The position numbers and the translations under genes were made by a program. A stretch of DNA of 64,000 bases from Pseudomonas mendocina (lineage in GTDB: Bacteria; Pseudomonadota; Gammaproteobacteria; Pseudomonadales; Pseudomonadaceae). Below, piece by piece: positions 38,462 to 49,035 of this stretch. The stretch lies in NCBI RefSeq assembly GCF_003008615.1, contig NZ_CP027657.1, forward strand, positions 5,022,001-5,086,000. Direction: 5' to 3'. A model generated the notes under the pieces. It was not told the origin of the DNA and did no database searches. It saw only the letters and a list, made by a program, of their open reading frames with translations. Positions within the stretch are counted from its first letter, which is position 1; the number at the start of each line of letters is the position of its first letter.

Positions 38462-40915
38462 ATGAATGAATCCGAGAGCACGGTAGAGGCATTCAAGGCC
38501 TCGATCCTGGCCAAACTTCGTTATGCGGTGGGCAAAGATCCGGAGAACGCCTTCGACCATGACTGGTTCGAGGCCCTGGCCTTGGCTACCCGTGATCATG
38601 TGGTCGACCGCTGGGAGGAGGCCAGTGCCCAACTTGCCCGGCAGGACGACAAACGCGTCTATTACCTGTCGCTGGAATTTCTCATCGGCCGGCTGCTGGT
38701 CGACAACCTGAGCAATATCGGCTTGCTCGATGTGGCGCGTCAGGCCATGGCTGAACTCAACGTCGACCTAGAACGCATCCGCCAGATCGAACCCGATGCC
38801 GCACTGGGCAACGGTGGCCTCGGCCGTCTGGCTGCCTGCTTCATGGAGAGCATGGCAACCCTGCGTCTGCCCGCGCATGGCTATGGCATCCGATACGAAC
38901 ATGGCTTGTTTCGCCAGGCGATCATCGATGGCTGGCAGGCCGAGCAGACCGAGACCTGGCTGGATTTCGGCAACCCCTGGGAGTTCGAACGGCCGGAAGT
39001 AGCCTATCGCGTGGGCTTTGGTGGGGGCGTCACCAGCCATGTGCAGGAAGACGGTGGCATCAGCCAGAGCTGGCAGCCGCAGGAAACCGTACGGGCTATC
39101 GCCTATGACACGCCAGTGGTCGGTTGGCGCGGCGCTTCGGTGAACACCTTGCGCCTGTGGCGGGCGAGGGCCGAGGAAAACCTGCAGCTGGATCGCTTCA
39201 ATGCCGGCGATCACTTCGGCGCCGTCGCCGGTGAAGTGCGCGCGGAAAGCATCTCGCGGGTGCTGTATCCGGCCGACGACACCGAGGCTGGCCAGGAACT
39301 GCGCCTGCGTCAGGAGTACTTCTTGGTATCCGCCTCGCTGCAGGATCTGCTCGAACGCCACCTGCGCCTGCACGGTGACCTGCAAAACCTGCCGCAGCAG
39401 GTGGCGATCCAGCTCAACGACACGCACCCGGCCATCGCCGTGGTCGAGCTGATGCGCCTGCTGGTCGACCAGTACCAGATACAGTGGGCGCGGGCCTGGG
39501 AATTGACGGTGGCCTCGACGGCCTACACCAACCACACCTTGCTGCCGGAAGCACTGGAATCCTGGCCGGTAGCACTGATGGAGCGTCTGTTGCCGCGGCA
39601 TTTGCAGATCATCTACCTGATCAATGCCGAACATATCGACGCCCTGCGGGCCAAGGACATCCATGATTTTCGTCTGTTGCGCGCGGTTTCGCTGATCGAC
39701 GAGGACAATGGTCGGCGGGTGCGCATGGGCAACCTGGCCTTTCTCGGTGCGCACAGCATCAACGGCGTTTCGGCTCTGCACACGCGGTTGATGCGCGACA
39801 CGGTATTTCGCGACCTGCACCGGCTCTATCCGCAGCGGGTGAACAACAAGACCAACGGCGTGACCTTCCGCCGCTGGTTGTTTCAGGTCAATCCGCTGCT
39901 GACCCACCTGCTGGTCGATGCACTTGGCCCCGAGGTGCTGGAGTCGCCGCAAACCACGCTGGAGCAACTGCAGCCGCAGGCCGAGCAGGCAGCCTTCCGC
40001 GACGAGTACGCCCTGTGCCGGCGGCGCAACAAGGAGGCGCTGGCGCAACTGGTGCAGCGCCAGTCTGGCCTGCTGCTCGATACCGAGGCGATCTTCGACG
40101 TACAGATCAAGCGAATCCACGAGTACAAGCGGCAATTGCTCAACCTGTTGCATACCGTGGCGTTGTACCAGGCCATCCGCAACGACCCAACCACTGACTG
40201 GGTACCGCGGGTGAAGATCTTCGCCGGCAAGGCGGCGGCCAGTTACCGCCAGGCCAAGCTGATCATCAAGCTGGCCAACGACATCAGTCGCACCATCAAT
40301 GGTGACCCCACGGTGCGCGGGCTGCTCAAGGTGGTGTTCATCCCCAACTACAACGTCAGCCTGGCCGAGACCATCATCCCAGCGGCGGATCTCTCCGAAC
40401 AGATTTCCACCGCTGGCTTGGAAGCTTCCGGCACCAGCAATATGAAGTTCGCCCTCAACGGTGCGTTGACCATCGGTACGCTGGACGGCGCCAACGTGGA
40501 GATGTGCGAGCGGGTCGGTGAGGAGAACCTGTTCATCTTCGGCATGACGGCGCAGCAGGTCGCGGCACGGCAGCGTCTCGGACTGGAGATGAGGGATGTG
40601 GTTGCCAACTCGGAACGGCTGGGAGCTGCACTGGGCGCGATCCGCGCCGGGGTATTCTCGCCGGACGATCCGATACGTTACGTCGGCCTGGTGGATGCTC
40701 TGCTATATGACGACCGCTTCATGGTCTGCGCGGATTTCGAGGCCTATTGGGCTGCGCAACGGCAAGTCGACAAGCGCTGGCAGACGCCCAATGACTGGTG
40801 GCGCTCTGCCGTGCTCAATACTGCACGAATGGGATGGTTCTCTTCGGATCGCACCATCAGCGAGTACGCGCGAGACATCTGGCAGGTACCGGTGCCCGCA
40901 CGCGATAAAGGCTGA
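38462..40915 (+). CDS. glgP: Glycogen/maltodextrin phosphorylase
   Basis: 817 residues, the GT35 family length. It releases glucose-1-phosphate from alpha-glucan ends. The PLP lysine is K662 in GTSNMKFALNG; GNGGLGRLAACFMES and KTNGVTFRRWL are conserved blocks. It stands as a single gene next to the cell-envelope operon, convergent with a small gene. Together with GlgX it would break down the polymer made by GlgE and GlgB and return substrate for GalU. Confidence 0.95.
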   Translation: MNESESTVEAFKASILAKLRYAVGKDPENAFDHDWFEALALATRDHVVDRWEEASAQLARQDDKRVYYLSLEFLIGRLLVDNLSNIGLLDVARQAMAELNVDLERIRQIEPDAALGNGGLGRLAACFMESMATLRLPAHGYGIRYEHGLFRQAIIDGWQAEQTETWLDFGNPWEFERPEVAYRVGFGGGVTSHVQEDGGISQSWQPQETVRAIAYDTPVVGWRGASVNTLRLWRARAEENLQLDRFNAGDHFGAVAGEVRAESISRVLYPADDTEAGQELRLRQEYFLVSASLQDLLERHLRLHGDLQNLPQQVAIQLNDTHPAIAVVELMRLLVDQYQIQWARAWELTVASTAYTNHTLLPEALESWPVALMERLLPRHLQIIYLINAEHIDALRAKDIHDFRLLRAVSLIDEDNGRRVRMGNLAFLGAHSINGVSALHTRLMRDTVFRDLHRLYPQRVNNKTNGVTFRRWLFQVNPLLTHLLVDALGPEVLESPQTTLEQLQPQAEQAAFRDEYALCRRRNKEALAQLVQRQSGLLLDTEAIFDVQIKRIHEYKRQLLNLLHTVALYQAIRNDPTTDWVPRVKIFAGKAAASYRQAKLIIKLANDISRTINGDPTVRGLLKVVFIPNYNVSLAETIIPAADLSEQISTAGLEASGTSNMKFALNGALTIGTLDGANVEMCERVGEENLFIFGMTAQQVAARQRLGLEMRDVVANSERLGAALGAIRAGVFSPDDPIRYVGLVDALLYDDRFMVCADFEAYWAAQRQVDKRWQTPNDWWRSAVLNTARMGWFSSDRTISEYARDIWQVPVPARDKG

Positions 40916-40921
40916 AAGCCG

Positions 40922-41143
40922 TTACTGCTGGACGCGGTGCGCCGGCGTCGCCTGGCCTTTCTTTGGATGCAGGATGCGCGTGACCTGTACGTCGGTGAAC
41001 TCGTTAGGCCACTCGAAGGTGTGCAGGACACTGAGGTAAACGCGGGCCTGCTCCGGCGTGAGCTGTTCACGCTCGCACTCGACCTCGACGCTATGGGGCT
41101 GGTTATGCAGGATGTAGCTGATCAGATGCAGTGGCTTGGCCAT
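40922..41143 (-). CDS. Small hypothetical protein (73 aa)
   Basis: It begins MAKPLHLISYILHNQPHSVE after a strong GGAGG. Upstream in-frame Met codons give an unlikely leader. Predicted to be mostly helical and soluble. Small proteins of this type occur in pseudomonads with no known function. It is convergent with glgP, 6 bases apart. Confidence 0.65.
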   Translation of the reverse strand: MAKPLHLISYILHNQPHSVEVECEREQLTPEQARVYLSVLHTFEWPNEFTDVQVTRILHPKKGQATPAHRVQQ

Positions 41144-41339
41144 ATCGTGCCTCCAGATTTGCAGGGTGATGGGAAGTAGACCTGTGCAATAGGTTGGCGA
41201 GTTCCCGCGATTCGTCGGGTGGCATGCACATCCGGTAGGGTGTGCTGTGCGCACCGAGTCCGACATAGCCGCGTTGGCCTTTGGTTAAGCCGAGACGCAT
41301 GAGGTGCCCTGCACAAACGCGGATCATCGCCCAGCCCGG

Positions 41340-42314
41340 CTAACCGGGCTGGGTTTCGATCCTTTGTTCGCCATTCTTACGCAATGTGCGCGCACGCTTC
41401 TCCAACACCAGATAGGTTGCACTGGCCAGAACCAGCGGCAGCAGGTAGTACAACACGCGGTAGGCGAGCAGGGCGGCGATCAGGCTGGCCTGACTGTACT
41501 GATGCTGCAGCAACGCCAGGAACACGGTTTCGAGTACGCCGAGGCCCGCCGGAATATGTGCAACCGCAGCGGCCATGCAGCTGATCAGCAGGACGCCGAG
41601 TACCGAGGTGTAGGCCGCGCCTTCCGGCAGCAACCAATAGATCAGTGCCGCCATCAATGCCCAGTTGCTCGCACCCAGGCACAGCTGCAGCAGCGCCATG
41701 CCCAGTGAGGGCAGGGTGATCGAGCGCTCGCCGAAGTGCCACACGCGCTGTCGCGAGAAGGCGCAGATACCAACGTAAGCGCTGACGATCCCCAGCAGGG
41801 TGAAGCCCAATAGTTGCAGCCCCGTCACCCCCAGCGCCCAGCTCTCCGGCAACTTCACCAGGCGCAGGGAGAAGATCACCCCGGCCAGCGCCATGTAGCC
41901 CGTCCAGTTGGTCAGCAGGCTGAGGCTGAGAATGCGCGTCACCGTCGACGCGCTCAGCCCCAGGCGCATGTACAGGCGATAACGCATCGCCACGCCGCCG
42001 ATCCAGGTGGTGAAGTTCAGGTTGAAGGCGTAGCAGACCATCGCCACTGGCATGACCTGGCGCGTTGGCAGGTGGTGGCGGCTGTAACGGCGCCCCAACA
42101 GGTCGTAGCAACTGAACACCAGGTAACTGGCGCAGGCGATCAGCGCGCCCACCAGCAGCGTCTGCATGCTGTAGTCGCTGAGCGCCTGGCGTACCTCGCC
42201 CCAATCCAGATTGCGCGCCAGCATGTACAACAGTGTCGGTACCAGCAGCAGGAAGAACAGCGTGAGTACGCGCTTGCCCCAGCGCATCCAGGGTTTGTTT
42301 TTGACGCCATTCAT
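41340..42314 (-). CDS. YbhN-type membrane protein (UPF0104, lysylphosphatidylglycerol synthase-like)
   Basis: 324 residues with eight or nine membrane helices. GGVAMRYRLYMRLGLSASTVTRI and HIPAGLGVLETVFL are the conserved motifs of the LPG-synthase transmembrane-like family. It lacks the cytoplasmic aminoacyl-transfer domain, so it is likely a lipid transporter or flippase-like protein. Third gene of an operon in the same order as E. coli ybhP-clsB-ybhN; starts overlap by 4 bases. Confidence 0.88.
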   Translation of the reverse strand: MNGVKNKPWMRWGKRVLTLFFLLLVPTLLYMLARNLDWGEVRQALSDYSMQTLLVGALIACASYLVFSCYDLLGRRYSRHHLPTRQVMPVAMVCYAFNLNFTTWIGGVAMRYRLYMRLGLSASTVTRILSLSLLTNWTGYMALAGVIFSLRLVKLPESWALGVTGLQLLGFTLLGIVSAYVGICAFSRQRVWHFGERSITLPSLGMALLQLCLGASNWALMAALIYWLLPEGAAYTSVLGVLLISCMAAAVAHIPAGLGVLETVFLALLQHQYSQASLIAALLAYRVLYYLLPLVLASATYLVLEKRARTLRKNGEQRIETQPG

Positions 42315-43513
42315 CCCGTTTTTTCCTCTTCATAACAATTGGGCTTGTCGACCGGTTCCAGCGGCCTCAGTCGCTTGCGGTGAGCCGGTAGCCAGCCGGC
42401 GATGGCCGGAAAACGCCGCAAGAAGTGGAAACACAGGAACACCAGCGGCGCACGCCACCAGTAGCCGCGCACCACGCGCTCCAGTTCGATGCGCTGGCAG
42501 TGTTCGACTGACAAGCCCATCAGGTGGTCATACAGATGCTGATTGAAGGCGCGATCACGGATCACCAGATTGGCCTCCAGATTCAGCGCCAGGCTCAGCG
42601 GGTCGAGGTTGCTGGAGCCGACCGTGCTCCAGTCGTCATCCACCAGTGCCACCTTGCCGTGCAACGGCCGCTGGCAGTATTCGTAGATCACCACGCCATC
42701 GCGCAGCAGATAGTTGTAGAGCAGGCGCGAAAAGGCCTGAACCCAGCGCATGTCAGGCTGCCCCTGAAGAATCAGCGTCACCTCCACGCCGCGTCGTGCC
42801 GCATTGCGCAAGGCGCGCAGCACCCGGTAACCGGGAAAGAAATAGGCATTGGCCACCACCAGGCGTCGGCGTGCCGACTCGAAGGCTGCCAGGTGCTCGT
42901 CTTCGATGTCGGTGGTATGGCGCTCGTTGTCGCGCTCAAGCAGCATCACCCGCATATCACCCACCGGTGTTTTCGCTGGCTGCACCGGGCTCGGCTCGGC
43001 CAGGGCAGGGCGCAACAGGCGTAGCGTGCAGACATGCAGATCGGCGACGACAGGCCCCATCACCTCGACGGCGTAGTCCTGTTTGGCCATGTCGCCGAAA
43101 TCGCCGAGGTGATCGGCCGAATAGTTGATGCCGCCAACGAAGGCGCGCTCGCCATCGATCACCACGATCTTGCGGTGCAGGCGGCGGAACAGGTTGGTAC
43201 GCATCCCCAGACGCCGTGGGCTGGGATCGAAGACATGGATCTTGACGCCCTCACGCGTCAGCGCTGCCACGTACTCATGCTGCAGGTCGGCGGTACCGTA
43301 GCCATCCACGGCGATCACCACGCGCACACCACGACGTGCCGCCTCTATCAGCACCTCCTGTAGTTCCAGGCCGACCTTGTCTTCACGGATGATGAAGGTC
43401 TCCAGCAACACCTCGACGCGCGCCTGGCGAATGCATTCGAACACCCGCGGGTAATAGGCTTCGCCGTTGATCAGCAACTGCAGCTGGTTGCCGTCCCGCC
43501 AGATACCGCTCAT
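42311..43513 (-). CDS. clsB: Cardiolipin synthase B (phospholipase D family)
   Basis: 400 residues with two HKD motifs: HRKIVVID at 113-120 and LHGKVALVDD near 295. These make the phosphatidyl-transfer centre that joins two phosphatidylglycerols into cardiolipin or related lipids. No membrane helix is seen at the N-terminus, as in ClsB. Its start overlaps the EEP gene stop and its end overlaps the YbhN-type gene start, 4 bases each, so the three are one translation-coupled unit. Confidence 0.92.
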   Translation of the reverse strand: MSGIWRDGNQLQLLINGEAYYPRVFECIRQARVEVLLETFIIREDKVGLELQEVLIEAARRGVRVVIAVDGYGTADLQHEYVAALTREGVKIHVFDPSPRRLGMRTNLFRRLHRKIVVIDGERAFVGGINYSADHLGDFGDMAKQDYAVEVMGPVVADLHVCTLRLLRPALAEPSPVQPAKTPVGDMRVMLLERDNERHTTDIEDEHLAAFESARRRLVVANAYFFPGYRVLRALRNAARRGVEVTLILQGQPDMRWVQAFSRLLYNYLLRDGVVIYEYCQRPLHGKVALVDDDWSTVGSSNLDPLSLALNLEANLVIRDRAFNQHLYDHLMGLSVEHCQRIELERVVRGYWWRAPLVFLCFHFLRRFPAIAGWLPAHRKRLRPLEPVDKPNCYEEEKTG

Positions 43514-44313
43514 AGATGAATCTCCGCGGCCAGCGGGGCGTGATCGGACAGGTGCGACCAGGGCCGCGTCGACAGCACCTGCGGCGCATGGGCCGTGGCG
43601 TTGCGGGTATAGATACGATCCAGGCGCAGCAGTGGGAAACGTGCCGGGAAGCTCCGGGCCGGTTTGCCATGGCGGTGCTGAAAGGCTTCGACCAGCGCAT
43701 GGGGCGCGAGCTGCTCATCCGCACGCAGACGCCAGTCGTTGAAGTCGCCCGCGACGATCACCGGCGCAGCCGGATCGAAAGTTGCCAGCAGATCCAGCAA
43801 CAGACCGATCTGCTGACGCCGATGCATCTCGCGCAGGCCCAGATGCACGCAGACAGCATGCACCTCGTCATGCCCCGGCACATCCAGGCGGCAATGCAGC
43901 AGACCGCGCTGTTCGGTGCCGCTGACCGTGACGTCGAGGTTGTGGTGTTCGAGGATGGGAAAGCGCGACAGCAACGCGTTGCCATGATGGCCATCCGGGT
44001 AGACGGCATTGCGCCCGTAGGCGAACTGCGGCCACATGCTGTCGGCGAGAAACTCGTACTGCGGCACGCTCGGCCAGTCATGAAAGCGCTTGGCGTGCAG
44101 CGCGTGACTGCCCAGCACCTCCTGCAGGAACACCAGGTCTGCGCCCGTGGCCTGCACGGCGCTGCGCAGTTCCGGCAGGATGAAGCGGCGGTTGAGTGCG
44201 GTGAAACCCTTGTGCGTGTTGATCGTCAGTACGCGCAAACGCTTGACCGGCGTGATGCGGTCGATGATCACCTTGGGGTTGGGGAGGGTGCTATTCATGG
44301 CTGACATGTCCAT
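43510..44313 (-). CDS. Endonuclease/exonuclease/phosphatase family protein (YbhP-like)
   Basis: 267 residues. LRVLTINTHKG, DLVFLQEVLG, GDFNDWR and SDHAPLAAEI are the EEP metal and catalytic motifs. The start at MDMSAMNS is chosen because the longer frame adds a basic leader and runs through the ADH remnant upstream; the ribosome site is weak. It is first in the EEP-clsB-ybhN operon, and may act on phospholipid head groups or on nucleic acid. Confidence 0.85.
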   Translation of the reverse strand: MDMSAMNSTLPNPKVIIDRITPVKRLRVLTINTHKGFTALNRRFILPELRSAVQATGADLVFLQEVLGSHALHAKRFHDWPSVPQYEFLADSMWPQFAYGRNAVYPDGHHGNALLSRFPILEHHNLDVTVSGTEQRGLLHCRLDVPGHDEVHAVCVHLGLREMHRRQQIGLLLDLLATFDPAAPVIVAGDFNDWRLRADEQLAPHALVEAFQHRHGKPARSFPARFPLLRLDRIYTRNATAHAPQVLSTRPWSHLSDHAPLAAEIHL

Positions 44314-44326
44314 TGCCCGGCGTCGC

Positions 44327-44446
44327 TCATAAGCTGCACGGGGTCTTGGGACACGGCTCGCCTTGCGGATCCGCTGCGGCGATGGCTTTGTCCGGCGCGG
44401 CACTCAGGTGAATGTCACCAACGTCGTGGAATACCACTGCTTTCAT
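44327..44446 (-). pseudogene. Zinc-type alcohol dehydrogenase, N-terminal remnant (39 codons)
   Basis: It begins MKAVVFHDVGDIHLSAAPDK, the characteristic start of zinc-dependent medium-chain dehydrogenases, after a strong GGGAG ribosome site. It then runs into unrelated sequence and a TGA, so more than 300 residues are missing. In P. aeruginosa, from memory, a full ADH gene lies at this place next to clsB. A deletion here is therefore likely. The promoter and ribosome site may now serve the EEP operon. Confidence 0.75.
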
Positions 44447-44593
44447 AACTGTCTCCCGAAACCGGCGTTACCGGTCTTGCAAACGAATGTCGCCGCACGA
44501 GTGCGGCACATGTGTTTTCGAGTGACTGCGGGAAACAGGGGTTCAGGTTTTTTGTTTGGCCGGCCGCTTACCGCGCGGGGCGATCACACCGCG

Positions 44594-45181
44594 CTAGCTG
44601 TTCAGCAGCAGTCCGCGCAGCAGCAGTTCCAGCGCGGCAATGCTCTGCGCCAGGCGCGTCTTGCCGTCGTCGCTGGCGGCGATCCATAGCGTCGCTTCCT
44701 CCAGGCTGCCGTAGATCAGTGCCGCCAGTGCTTGTGGCTCGGCCTTGGCGACGATGTCACGGCGCATCAGCTCGTCGATCAGACGCTGCATCGACTCGAC
44801 GCACTGGCGCTGCGCTTGCGGTGAGGCGCCGCCAAGCACGGCGCGCGCATCGCGTAGCACGATGCGCTGGATGTCCGGCTCCAGAGCCATCTCCAGGTAC
44901 GCCTGGCAGCGTCCGCGAAAGCCTTGCCAGGGATCGTCGGCATTGTCGGAAATGGCTTGCAGGCGGGCGTCCATCTCAGCGTCGATCTGCTGCACAACGG
45001 CAGCCAGCAAGCCTTTCTTGTCGCCAAAGTGGTGATAGAGCGCGCCGCGCGTCAGGCCGGCCTGAGCGGTCAGGTCATCCATCGAGGTATCGGCGTAGCC
45101 GCGTTCGGTAAACACCTTACGCGCCGTGGCCAGCAGCAGGGCGCGGGTTTCTTCCATCTCGGCACGGGTACGGCGAGCCAT
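44594..45181 (-). CDS. TetR-family regulator of the divergent MFS gene
   Basis: 195 residues. The start at MARRTRAEMEETR gives a normal TetR length. The helix-turn-helix (SMDDLTAQAGLTRGALYHHFGDKKGL, about 33-58) is close to the AcrR/NalC-like type. It is divergent from an MFS transporter with a short intergenic region that holds palindromes, a classical local repressor arrangement. Confidence 0.9.
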   Translation of the reverse strand: MARRTRAEMEETRALLLATARKVFTERGYADTSMDDLTAQAGLTRGALYHHFGDKKGLLAAVVQQIDAEMDARLQAISDNADDPWQGFRGRCQAYLEMALEPDIQRIVLRDARAVLGGASPQAQRQCVESMQRLIDELMRRDIVAKAEPQALAALIYGSLEEATLWIAASDDGKTRLAQSIAALELLLRGLLLNS

Positions 45182-45190
45182 GGTTCTCTC

Positions 45191-45263
45191 CTTACATACG
45201 GATCGCATGATTATTTACATACGGCGCGTATAAATATAGTCTCTTAATCATACGCAGTGTATG
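45191..45263. promoter_or_regulatory. Operator region between tetR and the MFS gene
   Basis: Two palindromes: ATACG-GCG-CGTAT (45219-45231) and CATAC-GCAGT-GTATG (45249-45263). TACATACGG also occurs as a direct repeat near 45194 and 45217. These are likely TetR binding sites that control both divergent genes. Confidence 0.6.
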
Positions 45264-45312
45264 TATTTGCTTTTGGCGAGCTGCCAGACGAGCCGAATCA
45301 CGGGAGAACGAG

Positions 45313-46512
45313 ATGGCCAACCCTTACCGAGAACTCTTCACTGCGCCCGGCGCTACAGGCTTTGTCCTGGCTGGCCTGGTGGGGCGGCTCGCGCTGCCCA
45401 TGACGGGCATCGGCATCATCACCATGCTCGCCCAGTTGCGTGGCAGCTACGCGCTGGCAGGTGCGGTATCGGCCACCTTCGTGCTGACCTATGCGCTGCT
45501 GTCGCCGCAGGTTTCCCGCCTGGTGGATCGGCATGGGCAGGGTCGGGTGTTGCCGCTGGCCAGTGCAATCAGTGCAGGCGGCATGCTGCTTCTGCTGGCC
45601 TGCTCGTGGTGGCAGGCGCCGGACTGGAGCCTGTTCATCGGCGCTTTGCTGGCAGGCTTCATGCCCAGCCTTTCGGCGATGGTGCGTGCACGCTGGACGG
45701 TGATCTATCGTGGCCAGCCACGTTTGCAGACCGCCTATTCGCTGGAAACGGTCTTCGATGAAGTGACCTTCATTGCCGGGCCGCCGCTGTCGGTGGGGTT
45801 GAGCATTGCGCTGTTCCCACAGGCCGGGCCGTTGGCGGTTTCGCTATTGCTGGTGCTTGGCGTGTTCATCCTGGTGCTGCAACGCGGCAGCGAACCGCCC
45901 GTGCAGGTACAGAATGCCAGGCTGGCCGCATCAGGCTCGGTGATTCGCGAGAGGAACGTGCGCCTGCTGGCGCTGCTGATGATGGGCATGGGCGTCATCG
46001 TGGGCACCGTGGATATCGTCAGCGTGGCCTTCGCCGAGCAATTGGGCCGCCCCGCAGCCGCCAGCCTGGTGCTGTCGGCCTATGCCGCGAGTTCCTGCGT
46101 GGCCGGCTTGCTGTTCGGCACGCTCAAGTTGGCCATGCCCTTGCACCGCTTGCTGTTGCTGGGTGGTCTGGCGACGGCACTGACGACCTTGCCGTTGCAA
46201 TTGGCCAGCAGTATCCCGACATTGACGGGGGCCGTACTGCTGGCTGGATTGTTCTTCGCGCCGACCATGATCGTGGCAATGTCGCTGGTCGAACGTCTGG
46301 TTCCCGAGCATCGCCTGACCGAGGGCATGACTTGGCTGCTGGCCGGGCTGAACGTCGGTATAGCACTGGGTGCGGCGGTATCCGGTCGGTTGGTCGACCA
46401 TAGTGGCGCGCAGGCCGGGTTTGCGGTCGCGCTATGCGCCGGCGTCATGGTTCTGCTGGTGGCGGTATGGGGGCAGCAGCGGCTGCGCGCCCCGTTACCT
46501 GCACCAGCCTGA
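45313..46512 (+). CDS. MFS transporter
   Basis: 399 residues with 12 predicted membrane helices. The MFS signature between helices 2 and 3 is LLSPQVSRLVDRHGQGRVL, and the middle loop is short. The first half carries GGMLLLLACSW and GFMPSLSAMVRARW. It is probably an efflux carrier under the divergent TetR. The substrate is unknown. Confidence 0.9.
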   Translation: MANPYRELFTAPGATGFVLAGLVGRLALPMTGIGIITMLAQLRGSYALAGAVSATFVLTYALLSPQVSRLVDRHGQGRVLPLASAISAGGMLLLLACSWWQAPDWSLFIGALLAGFMPSLSAMVRARWTVIYRGQPRLQTAYSLETVFDEVTFIAGPPLSVGLSIALFPQAGPLAVSLLLVLGVFILVLQRGSEPPVQVQNARLAASGSVIRERNVRLLALLMMGMGVIVGTVDIVSVAFAEQLGRPAAASLVLSAYAASSCVAGLLFGTLKLAMPLHRLLLLGGLATALTTLPLQLASSIPTLTGAVLLAGLFFAPTMIVAMSLVERLVPEHRLTEGMTWLLAGLNVGIALGAAVSGRLVDHSGAQAGFAVALCAGVMVLLVAVWGQQRLRAPLPAPA

Positions 46513-46554
46513 ACCCGTTGCGCGGCTCGTTTACGCAGCCGCCATGCACCATGC

Positions 46555-48669
<2,115 letters not shown>

Positions 48670-48679
48670 GGGGATGACC

Positions 48680-48937
48680 TCAGGCTTTTGGCGTTTTAGG
48701 CGTGCGCGGTGCACGTGGTTTTTTCAGCAGCGCCGGTTGCTCGGCTTCGCTCAACGGTACTGTCTTGGGTTTACTGATACGCCGCGGCTTGGGTACGGTC
48801 GAGAGTTGGGCTTGCGACTCGGCCTCGGCCAGTTTGCTGGCCATCATCCAGTGCCGCTCATGCTGGCCATGGGGGCGCCCCTCGGACTCCCAGATCTGGA
48901 AGGCAAACTCGCGGATGCGCTGTTCATCGATGCTCAT
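48680..48937 (-). CDS. DUF2934 small protein
   Basis: 85 residues. IREFAFQIWESEGRPHGQHERHW is the DUF2934 motif: a short helix with Trp, Glu, Gly and His. The rest is a Lys/Pro-rich basic tail. GGAAC precedes the ATG. Such genes often sit beside glgX and trehalose genes in proteobacteria. Role unknown; it is probably cotranscribed with glgX. Confidence 0.85.
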   Translation of the reverse strand: MSIDEQRIREFAFQIWESEGRPHGQHERHWMMASKLAEAESQAQLSTVPKPRRISKPKTVPLSEAEQPALLKKPRAPRTPKTPKA

Positions 48938-49035
48938 GGCGTGGTTCCTGTAATGATCGGGGAATGACTTATTTGAGCTCTGCGCCGTAGGGCGGGTGAA
49001 ACCCGCCATTGACGATCTGGCGGGTCGCACCCGTT

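Noticed and set aside
38768..40153. 461-codon minus-strand open frame opposite glgP
   Set aside because: Antisense shadow of a full-length phosphorylase gene.
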